Notes: a model not told the origin generated them from the sequence alone. 64,000 nt of DNA from Pleionea mediterranea (GCF_003148745.1 NZ_QGGU01000012.1:84481-148480), one strand, 5' to 3'. Counted from the stretch's first letter, positions 36,323-45,772 are shown. Program-made: numbers and translations.

Positions 36323-36886
36323 TTAAGCAATGGAAAAAACCAGCGGATAAATATAATAAGCTATTGCGCTGCGGGCAAAGTACAACACCATAAACATTAA
36401 AATAGGCGATAAATCCAGGCCACCCATGGGCGGTAATATACGCTGAAACGGCTTAAACAAGGGATCGGTTAATTGCATAACCACCATAACCATGGGGTTG
36501 TGTCCACCCGGACTTATCCAGCTTAATATCACTCGTATAAAGGCTAAAAAGATAAATAAGCCTAAAGTAAGGTGTATTAATTCCACCAGAGAAAACAATA
36601 CCAGTGTGACAAGGCTGCCAACACTGACGAAGCCAAGGGATTGTAACGCTACCCATTTCAATACATTTACCGCATAAGCAAATATCAGGGAGGAGACATC
36701 AAGACCGGCTACCCCTGGGATAATTTTCCGCAATGGCACTAAAACCGGGTTGGTTGCTTTAACAACAAACTGGGATATTGGATTATAAAAATCGGCTCTT
36801 GCGGCCTGCAAAAAGAACCGTATTAAAATCACGTAAATATAAAGTTCAAATAGCTGGGTAATTAAAAATGCAAATGGATTATTCAT
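36323..36886 (-). CDS. yggT: YggT family membrane protein
   Basis: The 187-residue inner-membrane protein has two YGGT repeats of two helices each. Each repeat carries a conserved loop: NPISQFVVKATNPVLVPLRKIIPG and ISPGGHNPMVMVVMQLTDPLFKPFQRILPP. The function is not firmly known; links to osmotic stress and cell division are reported for the family. A TTG two codons upstream is possible but the ATG at 36886 is preferred. It follows proC and yggS on the same strand, the usual gene order. Confidence 0.9.
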   Translation of the reverse strand: MNNPFAFLITQLFELYIYVILIRFFLQAARADFYNPISQFVVKATNPVLVPLRKIIPGVAGLDVSSLIFAYAVNVLKWVALQSLGFVSVGSLVTLVLFSLVELIHLTLGLFIFLAFIRVILSWISPGGHNPMVMVVMQLTDPLFKPFQRILPPMGGLDLSPILMFMVLYFARSAIAYYIYPLVFSIA

Positions 36887-37027
36887 GGGCAACAGTATTG
36901 TTGTTTAGGATTGTTGTCATTATATGGGCTTTTTCCAAACTCTAAAGGTAAGTTTGTAAAAAAGCATGATCGGTTGATTAACTGAGTATTTAAAGATGGG
37001 TTTTGAACGGGACTTGGTGTCATTAAA

Positions 37028-37057
37028 TCAAGCTGATCATTATCGCGATCAGCTTGA
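37028..37057 (-). terminator. Hairpin after proC
   Basis: Stem TCAAGCTGATC (37028-37038) with GATCAGCTTGA (37047-37057) and an 8-nt loop, followed on the minus strand by TTTAAT. It lies about 45 bp after the proC stop. The T-tract is short, so it may be a weak terminator or an mRNA-stabilising structure. Confidence 0.55.
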
Positions 37058-37102
37058 CTTAATACGATCGGTTAACTGTATTTGCTAATTAAAAAGTTAC
37101 GA

Positions 37103-37927
37103 TTACTTACCTTCCGATAATTCTTTACCGCGATTAACCGCAGCTTTTACGGCTTTGTCTGCCATATCCGCTATACCACTTTGTTCCAGACTGTCGAGTG
37201 CTGCTGCTGTGGTGCCATTGGGAGAGGTAACCTGAGTACGGCGCTCACTGATGGCAATATCAGGGTGGTTCTTAATCAGGGTTGCCGCACCTAGTGCGCT
37301 TTGAACCACCAGATTGCGTGCGGTTTGCTCGTCCATCCCCTGCTTTGTTCCGGCTTCAATCAGGGTTTCCATAAAGCGGAAAAAGTAGGCGGGTGAACTG
37401 CCAGCCAGTGCGGTTACGGTATCCATCAGGTTTTCATCTGGTACCCATTCAAACTCGCCGATGGCGCCAAACACATAATTGACCGACTCCGCATGCTGCT
37501 TTTTAACCGCATCGTCAGCATACAAGCCAGTTGCACCACAAAGTTCAATAGAAGGGGTGTTGGGCATTGAGCGAACCATTGCCACTTTATTCTGGGTCAT
37601 CTGTTTGAGATTGTCGGTAGTCAGTCCGGCCGCCACCGATACCGCCACCTGAACTGTTGAAAAGTCCAGCTCGGAAATGGCATCGGCCATCATTTGTGGT
37701 TTTACCGAGAGTAAAATGACATCGGCTTTATCGCACACTTCCTGATTATTTTGTGTGGTTTGCACAGACAGTTCATCGGCAAGCTGTTCTAGTTTGCCAG
37801 CGCTGCGGTTAGACATGATGACTTTTTCAGGGTTGTGGCCTTTTTTTACCAAACCCCTGGCAATGGCAGAAGCCATATTGCCAGCGCCAATAAATCCAAT
37901 GGTCAATTGCTGATTTTGATTACTCAT
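37103..37927 (-). CDS. proC: Pyrroline-5-carboxylate reductase
   Basis: The 274-residue enzyme makes the last step of proline synthesis with NAD(P)H. It has the Rossmann motif TIGFIGAGNMASAIARGL and MSNRSAGKL, the VRSMPNTP segment, and the C-terminal substrate signature TALAGSSPAYFF with QVTSPNGTTAAAL. It lies 48 bp after yggS and before yggT on the same strand. Confidence 0.96.
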   Translation of the reverse strand: MSNQNQQLTIGFIGAGNMASAIARGLVKKGHNPEKVIMSNRSAGKLEQLADELSVQTTQNNQEVCDKADVILLSVKPQMMADAISELDFSTVQVAVSVAAGLTTDNLKQMTQNKVAMVRSMPNTPSIELCGATGLYADDAVKKQHAESVNYVFGAIGEFEWVPDENLMDTVTALAGSSPAYFFRFMETLIEAGTKQGMDEQTARNLVVQSALGAATLIKNHPDIAISERRTQVTSPNGTTAAALDSLEQSGIADMADKAVKAAVNRGKELSEGK

Positions 37928-37975
37928 GCGTTACCTATGATTTGTTATTTCCAGTGACTAGTTGTTTCTAATGAC

Positions 37976-38671
37976 TTACTGTTTCCAGTTATCAGGCCGT
38001 GCGCCAAACAGTGCTGTGCCAATGCGCACCATTGTGCTGCCTGAAGCGATAGCAGCGATCATATCATCTGACATACCCATTGACAGGGTATCGAGCTGAT
38101 TAAATTGTGCCACGCTTTGCTGGTAGATCTGCTGGATGGACTGAAATTGTTGCCGTTGCAGCGCCGGATCCGCTTGTTTTGGCGGAATACTCATTAGTCC
38201 GCGCAGATGCAGTTTCGGCTGCTGGTCAATAAACTGAAGCAGTTCGTTTAGCTCATCCAGTGCTGCGCCCTGCTTGCTGTGTTCCTGAAAAAGGTTTACC
38301 TGTGCCGTAATCTGTAAAGGTGGCAGATGATCCGGTCGTTGCTCGTTTAGTCTCCGGGCTATTTTGATGCGATCGACACTTTGAACCCAATCAAAATGTT
38401 GGGCAATGTCGCGTGTTTTATTGCTTTGCACAGGGCCGATGAAATGCCACTCGATATCCAGGTGCTTCAGGGCGTCTATTTTAGCAATGGCTTCTGATAG
38501 ATAACTTTCGCCGAACAGTTTTTGTCCTGCGGCGTAAGCCTCTTCTATCTTATTGATTTTCTGAGCTTTACTCACTGCTAACAATGTGACAGAGTTAATA
38601 GTTCGTTGCGCCTTTTGCGTGGCATCTTCTATTTGCTGCTCAATCTGGTGTAAATTTTGTTTTATCGACAT
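37976..38671 (-). CDS. yggS: YggS-family pyridoxal phosphate homeostasis protein
   Basis: The 231-residue PLP-binding protein has a fold-type III barrel. The PLP lysine lies in LLAVSKAQ; IEWHFIGPVQSNKTR and GLMSIPP follow, and MGMSDDMIAAIASGSTMVRIG closes the barrel. The family binds PLP without known catalysis and controls B6 and amino acid pools. It is the first gene of the yggS-proC-yggT group and divergent from pilT. Confidence 0.95.
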   Translation of the reverse strand: MSIKQNLHQIEQQIEDATQKAQRTINSVTLLAVSKAQKINKIEEAYAAGQKLFGESYLSEAIAKIDALKHLDIEWHFIGPVQSNKTRDIAQHFDWVQSVDRIKIARRLNEQRPDHLPPLQITAQVNLFQEHSKQGAALDELNELLQFIDQQPKLHLRGLMSIPPKQADPALQRQQFQSIQQIYQQSVAQFNQLDTLSMGMSDDMIAAIASGSTMVRIGTALFGARPDNWKQ

Positions 38672-38862
38672 AAGGGCTGCTTGCGGTCACTGAATAATAA
38701 AAGCCAGTTAAAGTGGGTAATTCTGCAGTAGAAACGTCATTTCGCGTCTAAACTATAGTTGATTGATCGGCAGTTTCCGATTTCGCCGACTGATTTCAGC
38801 AACTATTATTGCTAAATTACTTAAACGAATAAACTGGATGATATAACTTTCCGGGGTCACTG

Positions 38863-39897
38863 ATGGATATTACTGAATTACTGGCATTTAGTGTTAAAAA
38901 TAAAGCATCGGATTTACACCTGTCGGCGGGCTTGCCACCGATGATACGGGTTGACGGCGATGTTCGCCGTATCAATGTTCCGCCACTGGATCATAAAACC
39001 GTACACAGTCTTGTCTACGATATTATGAACGACAAGCAGCGTAAAGATTTTGAAGAATTTCTAGAAACCGATTTCTCGTTTGAATTGCCCGGTATAGCAC
39101 GTTTCCGTGTTAATGCGTTTAATCACAATCGTGGTGCCGGTGCGGTTTTTCGTACCATTCCTTCGCAAGTATTAACGCTTGAAGAGCTGGGTGCCCCTGC
39201 TGTTTTTAAAGAAATTTGTATGCACCCCCGAGGGCTGGTACTGGTGACTGGCCCAACCGGTTCCGGTAAAAGTACCACACTGGCCGCGATGATCGATTAC
39301 ATTAATGACAACGATTACGGTCATATTTTGACGGTGGAAGATCCCATCGAGTTTGTGCATGAGTCGAAGCGTTGTCTGATCAACCAGCGTGAGGTTCACC
39401 GAGACACTCTTGGCTTTAACGAAGCATTGCGTTCGGCGCTGCGTGAAGATCCCGATATTATTCTGGTGGGTGAGATGCGTGACCTTGAAACTATTCGTCT
39501 GGCACTAACTGCGGCGGAAACCGGTCACCTTGTATTTGGTACCCTGCACACCTCGTCAGCGGCAAAAACCATTGACCGTATTGTTGATGTATTCCCTGCG
39601 GCAGAAAAAGACATGACCCGTTCTATGCTTTCAGAATCCCTGATGGCGGTTATTTCGCAGACCCTGTTGAAGAAAGTGGGCGGTGGTCGTGTTGCAGGCC
39701 ATGAAATAATGGTTGGCACACCGGCTATTCGAAACTTGATACGTGAAGATAAAATCGCACAAATGTACAGCTCTATTCAAACCGGGGCGCAACATGGTAT
39801 GCAGACACTGGATCAGTGTTTGAAAGATTTATTAGCAAAAGGTCTGGTATCGCGGCAGGATGCTCGTGATAAAGCCAAAAATAAAGACGACTTTTAG
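38863..39897 (+). CDS. pilT: Type IV pilus retraction ATPase PilT
   Basis: The 344-residue hexameric ATPase depolymerises type IV pili for twitching. It begins MDITELLAFSVKNKASDLHL, has Walker A GPTGSGKS (130-137), an Asp box and His box (HILTVEDPIEF, TAAETGHLVFGTLHT) and the PilT C-terminal AIRNLIRE retraction motif. All expected residues are present. pilU follows 17 bp downstream. The signalling genes that steer twitching begin 4.5 kb to the right. Confidence 0.97.
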   Translation: MDITELLAFSVKNKASDLHLSAGLPPMIRVDGDVRRINVPPLDHKTVHSLVYDIMNDKQRKDFEEFLETDFSFELPGIARFRVNAFNHNRGAGAVFRTIPSQVLTLEELGAPAVFKEICMHPRGLVLVTGPTGSGKSTTLAAMIDYINDNDYGHILTVEDPIEFVHESKRCLINQREVHRDTLGFNEALRSALREDPDIILVGEMRDLETIRLALTAAETGHLVFGTLHTSSAAKTIDRIVDVFPAAEKDMTRSMLSESLMAVISQTLLKKVGGGRVAGHEIMVGTPAIRNLIREDKIAQMYSSIQTGAQHGMQTLDQCLKDLLAKGLVSRQDARDKAKNKDDF

Positions 39898-39914
39898 GTT
39901 AAAAGGAAACCCTG

Positions 39915-41060
39915 ATGGATTTTGAAGCACTGCTTAAATTAATGGTCCAAAAGAAAGCTTCGGACCTGTTTATAACGGCAGGCATGCCGCCGTCGATTAA
40001 AATCAACGGTAAAATTATGCCGGTAACCCAGCGTTCACTAAACGGTGAAAAATCGCGCGAAGTGGTGTTGTCGGTAATGAATGAAGAGCAGCGCCGTGAG
40101 TTTGCAAGGGCTCATGAATGTAACTTTGCTATCAGTGCATCGGGGATAGGCCGTTTTCGTGTCAGTGCGTTTCAGCAGCGTAACGAAGTGGGTATGGTGT
40201 TACGTCGAATTGAAACTACCATCCCTACTCTTGATGAGTTGCGTTTACCTGCAGTGCTTAAGAAGCTTAGTTTAACCAAACGTGGACTGATCATTTTTGT
40301 TGGTGCAACCGGTACCGGTAAATCTACATCACTTGCGGCAATGATTGGTTATCGTAATAAAACTACCTCGGGTCATATCATTACTATCGAAGATCCTATC
40401 GAGTTTGTCCATCAACACAGTAAATGCATTATCACGCAGCGCGAAGTTGGCCTTGATACCGAGTCGTTTGAAACAGCACTTAAAAATACTTTGCGACAAG
40501 CGCCCGATGTGATTCTGATTGGTGAGGTACGGGCTTCGGAAACCATGGATTATGCGGTGGCGTTTGCCGAAACCGGTCACCTGTGTATGTGTACTTTGCA
40601 TGCAAATAATGCGAATCAGGCACTGGATCGAATCATTCACTTCTTCCCGGAAGAAAAACGACATCAGCTATTGTTGGATTTATCCCTGAACTTGCGAGCT
40701 ATTATTGCCCAGCAATTGATCCCAACGCCCGATGGCAAAGGACGACGCGCCGCTATTGAAGTGTTAATTAATACGCCGCTGGTGGCCGATCATATTCGTA
40801 AAGGTGAGATGCATTTAATCAAAGATCTGATGGCCAAGTCGACCGAGCACGGCATGCAAACCTTCGATCAGGCACTGTTTAGATTGTTTAAAAGTGGCGA
40901 AGTTACCTATGAAGATGCCCTGCATCATGCAGACTCACCCAATGATCTAAGATTGATGATTAAACTCGACAGTTCCGAGCAAGATCCCGAGTTGCAAATT
41001 GGTGGTGGTGCCGCTGCGAGTATGAGTCTGGAAGAAACCGAAGATGATCCCTTTGCTTAA
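39915..41060 (+). CDS. pilU: PilT-dependent retraction ATPase PilU
   Basis: The 381-residue paralogue of PilT has Walker A GATGTGKS, the Asp box ITIEDPIEFVH and the His box AFAETGHLCMCTLHA. PilU assists PilT during forceful retraction. It keeps the C-terminal extension after the ATPase core that separates PilU from PilT (DSSEQDPELQIGGG). It lies directly behind pilT and ends 17 bp before the convergent ruvX gene. Confidence 0.95.
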   Translation: MDFEALLKLMVQKKASDLFITAGMPPSIKINGKIMPVTQRSLNGEKSREVVLSVMNEEQRREFARAHECNFAISASGIGRFRVSAFQQRNEVGMVLRRIETTIPTLDELRLPAVLKKLSLTKRGLIIFVGATGTGKSTSLAAMIGYRNKTTSGHIITIEDPIEFVHQHSKCIITQREVGLDTESFETALKNTLRQAPDVILIGEVRASETMDYAVAFAETGHLCMCTLHANNANQALDRIIHFFPEEKRHQLLLDLSLNLRAIIAQQLIPTPDGKGRRAAIEVLINTPLVADHIRKGEMHLIKDLMAKSTEHGMQTFDQALFRLFKSGEVTYEDALHHADSPNDLRLMIKLDSSEQDPELQIGGGAAASMSLEETEDDPFA

Positions 41061-41077
41061 GTGATTAGCGATCAGTT

Positions 41078-41521
41078 TTACTCGTTGTTTTCAGCAAACC
41101 AGGATTCTAAAATAATTACCGCCGAGGCGTTGTCGACAGCGCCTTTTTCCAGAGCCTTATAGCCGCCCTGTTCAAATAATCGGGCACGGGCTTCAACGGT
41201 GCTCAATCGTTCATCCACCATTTCTACCGGTATTGCAAAGCGGCCATGCAAGCGCTTTGCAAACTTACGGGCGCGCAATGTTAGTTGTTGCTCACTACCA
41301 TCCATATTCAGCGGACAGCCGACCACTAATGCATCTGGCTGCCAGGTCTTAAGCAGTTTGGCAACTTCGTCCCAATTGGGTTGGCCATTAGTTGCTTTTA
41401 GTGCCGATACCGGTCGGGCGCTGCCAGTTATGGCTTGGCCATAGGCAACGCCAATGGAACGATCGCCAAAATCAAAAGCTAACAGCTGACGATAAAATTT
41501 ATTGGATGACGTTGATTGCAT
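41078..41521 (-). CDS. ruvX: Putative Holliday junction resolvase / pre-16S rRNA nuclease YqgF
   Basis: The 147-residue RNase H-like nuclease has the catalytic start [16 protein letters not shown] (first Asp), the middle [15 protein letters not shown], and the final [13 protein letters not shown] plus [12 protein letters not shown], giving a complete acidic set. YqgF processes 16S rRNA 5' ends in bacteria and is essential in E. coli. It is encoded just after algH, as in most gammaproteobacteria. Confidence 0.93.
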   Translation of the reverse strand: MQSTSSNKFYRQLLAFDFGDRSIGVAYGQAITGSARPVSALKATNGQPNWDEVAKLLKTWQPDALVVGCPLNMDGSEQQLTLRARKFAKRLHGRFAIPVEMVDERLSTVEARARLFEQGGYKALEKGAVDNASAVIILESWFAENNE

Positions 41522-41562
41522 GGCGATTGTTCGGAGGTGTGATTGTGATCATTAGCCAGGTG

Positions 41563-42126
41563 TTAGGCGTGCCCGGATAGTGAGGAAATTTGAGCGATAT
41601 CGATCCCCAGTAGTGCAGCGGCTTTTTCCCAACGTTGTTCAACGCTGGTCTGGAATAAAATGTCGGCATTGGCAGGTGTGCTTAGCCAGGAGTTTTCCGC
41701 CATTTCCAGTTCAAGCTGTCCGGGACCCCAGCCTGCGTAACCCAATGCAACAAATGCTTCATTGAGTGATTTTTGCTTGGGCATGGCTTTCAGAATATCC
41801 TGCGAGGTAGTAATGGTGATCTGTTCATTGACCATCAGGCTCGATTGCCAGTCTGTACCGCCTCTGTGGATAACAAAACCCCGATCGGTTTGTACCGGAC
41901 CGCCAGCGAGAACGGGCCTTTCTATAAAGTCATGACTGACTTTTATTTCCAGGTGATCCAGCAATTCGGTTGTCGTCACTTCGGTGGGATGATTAACAAC
42001 AATACCCATGGCACCCTCTTCATTATGTTCGCAGATCAAAGTTACACTGCGAAAGAAGTTGGGATCGCTCAGATTAGGCATGGCGATTAAAAAGTGGTTT
42101 TTCAGGCTGCTGGTCGGATTCATCAT
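41563..42126 (-). CDS. algH: YqgE/AlgH family protein
   Basis: The 187-residue DUF179 protein shows LKNHFLIAMPNLSDPNFFRSVTLICEHNEEGAMGIVVNHP and later GGPVQTDRGFVIHRG and YAGWGPGQLELE, which are diagnostic. Function is unclear; it was named for a link to alginate control in Pseudomonas. It starts MMN, so the second ATG is equally possible. It lies 41 bp upstream of ruvX on the same strand. Confidence 0.92.
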   Translation of the reverse strand: MMNPTSSLKNHFLIAMPNLSDPNFFRSVTLICEHNEEGAMGIVVNHPTEVTTTELLDHLEIKVSHDFIERPVLAGGPVQTDRGFVIHRGGTDWQSSLMVNEQITITTSQDILKAMPKQKSLNEAFVALGYAGWGPGQLELEMAENSWLSTPANADILFQTSVEQRWEKAAALLGIDIAQISSLSGHA

Positions 42127-42148
42127 TTAATTGTTGAGCCCAACGGCA

Positions 42149-42166
42149 AAAAACACAAGTGTTTTG
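42149..42166 (-). terminator. Weak terminator-like hairpin after tonB
   Basis: Stem AAAACAC/GTGTTTT with a 2-nt loop between the tonB stop and the algH start. On the minus strand it runs into TTTTTTG. It is small and could allow read-through into algH. Confidence 0.35.
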
Positions 42167-42205
42167 TGGGGTCTGTTAGAGGTAATGATGGATATTTAAA
42201 GGTTT

Positions 42206-43099
42206 TTACAAGGTCGATATGGTATTGCCGGGCTCAAATTGCCACAGTCGAACAATTTCGAGTACGTCGGTGTCCTGTTTTAACTGATCGTCGAAAGGTG
42301 CAAAGGGCGCCGCCTGCCGGACAATTCTAATGGCAGCGTCATCCAGTACTTTATGACCCGAGCTGTCCATAATCGCCACATCGCGAATGGTGCCATCGGC
42401 GTTGATGGCGACTTTTAAAATTAAATCACCGTAGAGTTTTTTCTTCCGCGCCATATCCGGGTAGTTGCGATTACCGACCTCTTCGATACGACGTCGCCAG
42501 TTATCCAGGTATAAGGCGTCGGTTGATCGGTGGATCGCCGCCGAAACCTGACGTTTGCGCAAATTGCGTGAAGCCAGCTGATGTTGATCATCAATTTGAG
42601 CGTTGCGACCTGCCAGCTCATAACTTTTTTGCAATAACGTTGCCGTGTCCATCAACTGTTGCGCCTGTTCGTTCGGTGCATCAACCTGTTCGTCGACAAA
42701 TACTTGCTGCGCGCCCTGCGCAGTTAATACGTGAGGTGTTGGCTGAGACTGCTCTGTGGTTGACGGCATAGTGGCGGGAGCAGAAGCTTGTTTATTTGGA
42801 TCGGGAATTTGCGCTTGTTCGGTGGTCGTGGGGTTTTGCAAAAGATCTTTATCACCGCCACCTTGCTGATTGTCCTGCCCGATAAAGTCGGCCTTTTCTG
42901 GTTTTTCCAGCGCATGATGTTGCGCCAGTACAACCTGCATTACCGGTGAAGCCTGCTGAGATGATTCTTCAGGTAATGTAAAAGCAATGCCAAGAAACAG
43001 CATGGCATGAAAAGCAATCGCCAGAATACCGGCAAAGGTAAGCCTGTCTGATTCGCGAATGGTTGGCCCTTCTGCTTTATAGACACCGTCTTCTATCAT
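42206..43099 (-). CDS. tonB3: TonB-family protein (TonB3-like)
   Basis: The 297-residue protein has one N-terminal membrane anchor (LTFAGILAIAFHAMLFLGIAF), a Gln/Pro-rich periplasmic linker (about 55-150) and a C-terminal TonB domain with NYPDMARKKKLYGDLILKVAINADG. It lies 6 bp behind gshB and next to the twitching genes, as tonB3 does in Pseudomonas aeruginosa, where it is needed for normal twitching and pilus assembly. The same role here is inferred from the position. No TonB-dependent receptor is nearby. Confidence 0.85.
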   Translation of the reverse strand: MIEDGVYKAEGPTIRESDRLTFAGILAIAFHAMLFLGIAFTLPEESSQQASPVMQVVLAQHHALEKPEKADFIGQDNQQGGGDKDLLQNPTTTEQAQIPDPNKQASAPATMPSTTEQSQPTPHVLTAQGAQQVFVDEQVDAPNEQAQQLMDTATLLQKSYELAGRNAQIDDQHQLASRNLRKRQVSAAIHRSTDALYLDNWRRRIEEVGNRNYPDMARKKKLYGDLILKVAINADGTIRDVAIMDSSGHKVLDDAAIRIVRQAAPFAPFDDQLKQDTDVLEIVRLWQFEPGNTISTL

Positions 43100-43105
43100 G
43101 GTGTA

Positions 43106-44059
43106 TTAACCCTGTTTGATTTGTTGCTCAAGTACATCCCACAGTTTAACCGTAATCTGGCTATCAAAAGCGGAATCTATTTCACGAATACAGGTAGGAC
43201 TGGTGACATTTATCTCGGTCAGGTATGTCCCGATAACGTCCAGACCAACAAAATAAAGGCCGCGTTTTACCAGTTCAGGTCCAACACGATCGGCAATCTG
43301 CTGTTCCTCGGCGGTTATTGGCATAGGTACACCGCTGCCACCAGCGGCCAAATTACCTCTGGTCTCCCCTTTTGCGGGAATGCGTGCCAGTGTATAGGGA
43401 ACGGCTTCGCCATTGATCATTAATATGCGCTTATCGCCCTGTGTTATTTCCGGAATAAATTTTTGCGCCATGGCAAGTTGCTGTCCATGCTGGGTCAGGG
43501 TTTCAATTATCACGCTGACATTGGGATCGCCCTGTTTTACACGAAAGATAGACGCCCCGCCCATACCGTCCAGCGGTTTTAATATAACGTCCTGATGTTG
43601 TTCAACAAACTGTTTCAATAAGCTACTTTGGCTTGAAACCAATGTTTTGGGGCATACATCCGGAAACCAGGAGGTGAATAACTTTTCATTGCAGTCGCGT
43701 AAACTGTCAGGTCGGTTAACCACCAGGCATCCATCGTTGGCGGCTAATTCAAGAATATAGGTGGCGTAAACGTAGTTCATATTGAACGGCGGATCTTTGC
43801 GCATCAAAATAATGTCTAAATCGGCCAAATCTATTTCTTCTTCGTCTCCCAGTGAGAACCAATTACTGCTATCATCAAAAACGTCCAATGGCTGGCACAA
43901 TGCAAACGGTCGACCGTCTCGAAGCAGGAGTTTTTCGATTTCAATGTAATAAATTGAATGATTCCGTGCTTTTGCCGTCAGAAGCATGGCAAAAGTGCTA
44001 TCTTTCTTAGTATTGATCTCAGAAATGGGATCCATGACAACGCCAACAGAGAGAGGCAT
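43106..44059 (-). CDS. gshB: Glutathione synthetase
   Basis: The 317-residue ATP-grasp enzyme joins gamma-glutamylcysteine and glycine. Signatures: VGVVMDPISEINTKKDSTFAM at the start, RKDPPFNMNYVYATYIL, the ATP-grasp loop KPLDGMGGASIFR, and the metal end GLDVIGTYLTEINVTSPT. It is divergent from pilG and leads the gshB-tonB pair. Confidence 0.96.
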   Translation of the reverse strand: MPLSVGVVMDPISEINTKKDSTFAMLLTAKARNHSIYYIEIEKLLLRDGRPFALCQPLDVFDDSSNWFSLGDEEEIDLADLDIILMRKDPPFNMNYVYATYILELAANDGCLVVNRPDSLRDCNEKLFTSWFPDVCPKTLVSSQSSLLKQFVEQHQDVILKPLDGMGGASIFRVKQGDPNVSVIIETLTQHGQQLAMAQKFIPEITQGDKRILMINGEAVPYTLARIPAKGETRGNLAAGGSGVPMPITAEEQQIADRVGPELVKRGLYFVGLDVIGTYLTEINVTSPTCIREIDSAFDSQITVKLWDVLEQQIKQG

Positions 44060-44365
44060 GATTAAACTCCGTTACTGCAAATGATTGTTTATTAAAGCGA
44101 TTGTTATGTAAAAAGCGGTGGTAATGCTCGGCTTGACGAGTATATCGCTTAGTGGGTTCATTCTCTAGTGACTCAATAGCTTATCAGAATTAACGATTTT
44201 ACTTTAGCTTTGTTAGCTAACTTATTCTATATTAAGTAAAATCAAAGTGGATCAATCAATACACTTATGGTAAAAACATTGACACAGAGGGTGAATAATT
44301 GGTTGTGTATCTCGATTAATGATATAAGTGGGTGCTTTGTTGATAGCATCCATGAGGGTGTGTGA
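44060..44365. other. Divergent intergenic region, gshB / pilG
   Basis: This region carries the promoters for the gshB group and for the pil-chp operon. An inverted repeat GATTTTACTT (44195-44204) and AAGTAAAATC (44234-44243) encloses a smaller hairpin TTAGC...GCTAA (about 44205-44220). The nested arrangement could fold as a cruciform or serve as an operator. No regulator can be named. Confidence 0.5.
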
Positions 44366-44764
44366 ATGGATAATTCCTTCGAAGGCTTAAAAGCCATGGT
44401 GATTGACGACAGTAAAACGATACGTCGCACCGCCGAAACTTTGCTTAAAAAAGTAGGTTGTGAAGTAGTCACTGCAACCGACGGATTTGATGCATTGGCA
44501 AAAATTGCCGATCATAAACCAGATATTATTTTTGTTGATATTATGATGCCACGTCTGGACGGTTATCAGACATGTGCACTCATTAAAAACAACAAAGCAT
44601 TTCAGTCAACGCCGGTCATTATGCTGTCCAGCAAAGACGGTTTGTTTGATAAAGCCAAAGGGCGAATTGTCGGCTCGGATCAGTACCTGACCAAGCCATT
44701 TAGCCGTGACGAATTGCTTAATGCAATACGTTCACATGTTACCAACGCTCAGCAAACGGCTTAG
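44366..44764 (+). CDS. pilG: Twitching motility response regulator PilG
   Basis: The 132-residue single receiver domain has acidic residues in MVIDDSKTIRRTAETLLKK, the phospho-acceptor Asp in IIFVDIMMPRLDG, and the Lys in YLTKPFSR. In Pseudomonas PilG is phosphorylated by ChpA, promotes pilus extension and directs polarity. It is the first gene of the chemosensory operon, preceded by the divergent regulatory region. It lacks any output domain, as expected. Confidence 0.95.
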   Translation: MDNSFEGLKAMVIDDSKTIRRTAETLLKKVGCEVVTATDGFDALAKIADHKPDIIFVDIMMPRLDGYQTCALIKNNKAFQSTPVIMLSSKDGLFDKAKGRIVGSDQYLTKPFSRDELLNAIRSHVTNAQQTA

Positions 44765-44817
44765 CGTAATTTAATTTTTTATACTATTGATATCCTGAAG
44801 TAGAAGGGGGTTTTTAC

Positions 44818-45183
44818 ATGGCACGCGTACTGATAGTAGACGACTCGCCTACCGAAACGCATGTTCTAAGTAGCATATTAGACAAGCATGGCCACGAAGT
44901 TTTAACGGCAGAAAATGGCGAAGCAGGCATTGAAGTTGCGAAAGCTGAAAAACCTGATTTGGTCTTAATGGATGTGGTTATGCCGGGGCTAAATGGTTTT
45001 CAAGCCACTCGTCACCTGAAAAAAGATCCTGAAACATCGAATATTCCGGTGGTTATTGTGACCACTAAAGATCAAGAAACTGACAAGATCTGGGGTATGC
45101 GTCAAGGTGCAAAAGACTACCTGACGAAGCCTGTTCAAGAAGGCAATTTAATGAAAATCATTAACTCGGTTCTTGAAGGTTAA
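44818..45183 (+). CDS. pilH: Twitching motility response regulator PilH
   Basis: The 121-residue receiver domain starts MARVLIVDDSPTETHVLSSIL, has the phospho-acceptor in LVLMDVVMPGLNG and the Lys in DYLTKPVQEG. PilH acts opposite to PilG, dampening ChpA output and favouring retraction through PilT. It lies 53 bp after pilG and before pilI, in the standard order. Confidence 0.95.
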   Translation: MARVLIVDDSPTETHVLSSILDKHGHEVLTAENGEAGIEVAKAEKPDLVLMDVVMPGLNGFQATRHLKKDPETSNIPVVIVTTKDQETDKIWGMRQGAKDYLTKPVQEGNLMKIINSVLEG

Positions 45184-45229
45184 TGAATGTTTCGGGGTTA
45201 ACGGATATCTAGGAAGGTTAAACAGTTAT

Positions 45230-45772
45230 ATGGTTGAAGCATTAAATAATCCTGCATTTGAAATTCTGTCGGATATTGAACAGCGCAGCTATAGCAGTGC
45301 TTCAGCTGTACCCCGTTCTGAGCAATCAGGTCGGTTCTGGACAGGAATCGGCTTTCGCTTAAATAAGAATCGTTACGTGGCACCGTTACAAGAAGTGGCA
45401 GAAATTTTACGTATGCCAAATTACACAAAAGTTCCGGGTGCACGGTCTTGGGTTAAAGGTGTGGCGAATATTCGCGGCACCTTATTGCCGATCATGGATT
45501 TGCATGGGTTTCTGGGTCGAAAAACACCATCTTCCGTGCGTCAGCAACGAGTTCTGGTTGTGAATCACAATGGCGTTAACAGTGGCATCATTGTTGATGA
45601 AGTACTGGGACTGCAACATTTTGAGGACAGTGAACGACTCTCTGAAGTTGAAGATGACGAAAATATCATGCCTTACTTATCTGGTCGTTTTGAACGAGCG
45701 GATGATGAATGGCATGTGTTTAGTCCGTTTGCACTGACTGAGCATCCAGATTTCCTCAAAGTAGCGCTGTAA
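45230..45772 (+). CDS. pilI: Twitching motility coupling protein PilI
   Basis: The 180-residue CheW-domain protein links the receptor PilJ to the kinase ChpA. Conserved CheW segments: PLQEVAEILRMPNYTKVPGARSW and VANIRGTLLPIMDLHGFLG, then GVNSGIIVDEVLG. AGGAAGG at 45211-45217 supports the ATG at 45230; a frame 19 codons longer reaches back into pilH and is unlikely. It is part of the pilG-chpC operon. Confidence 0.93.
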   Translation: MVEALNNPAFEILSDIEQRSYSSASAVPRSEQSGRFWTGIGFRLNKNRYVAPLQEVAEILRMPNYTKVPGARSWVKGVANIRGTLLPIMDLHGFLGRKTPSSVRQQRVLVVNHNGVNSGIIVDEVLGLQHFEDSERLSEVEDDENIMPYLSGRFERADDEWHVFSPFALTEHPDFLKVAL

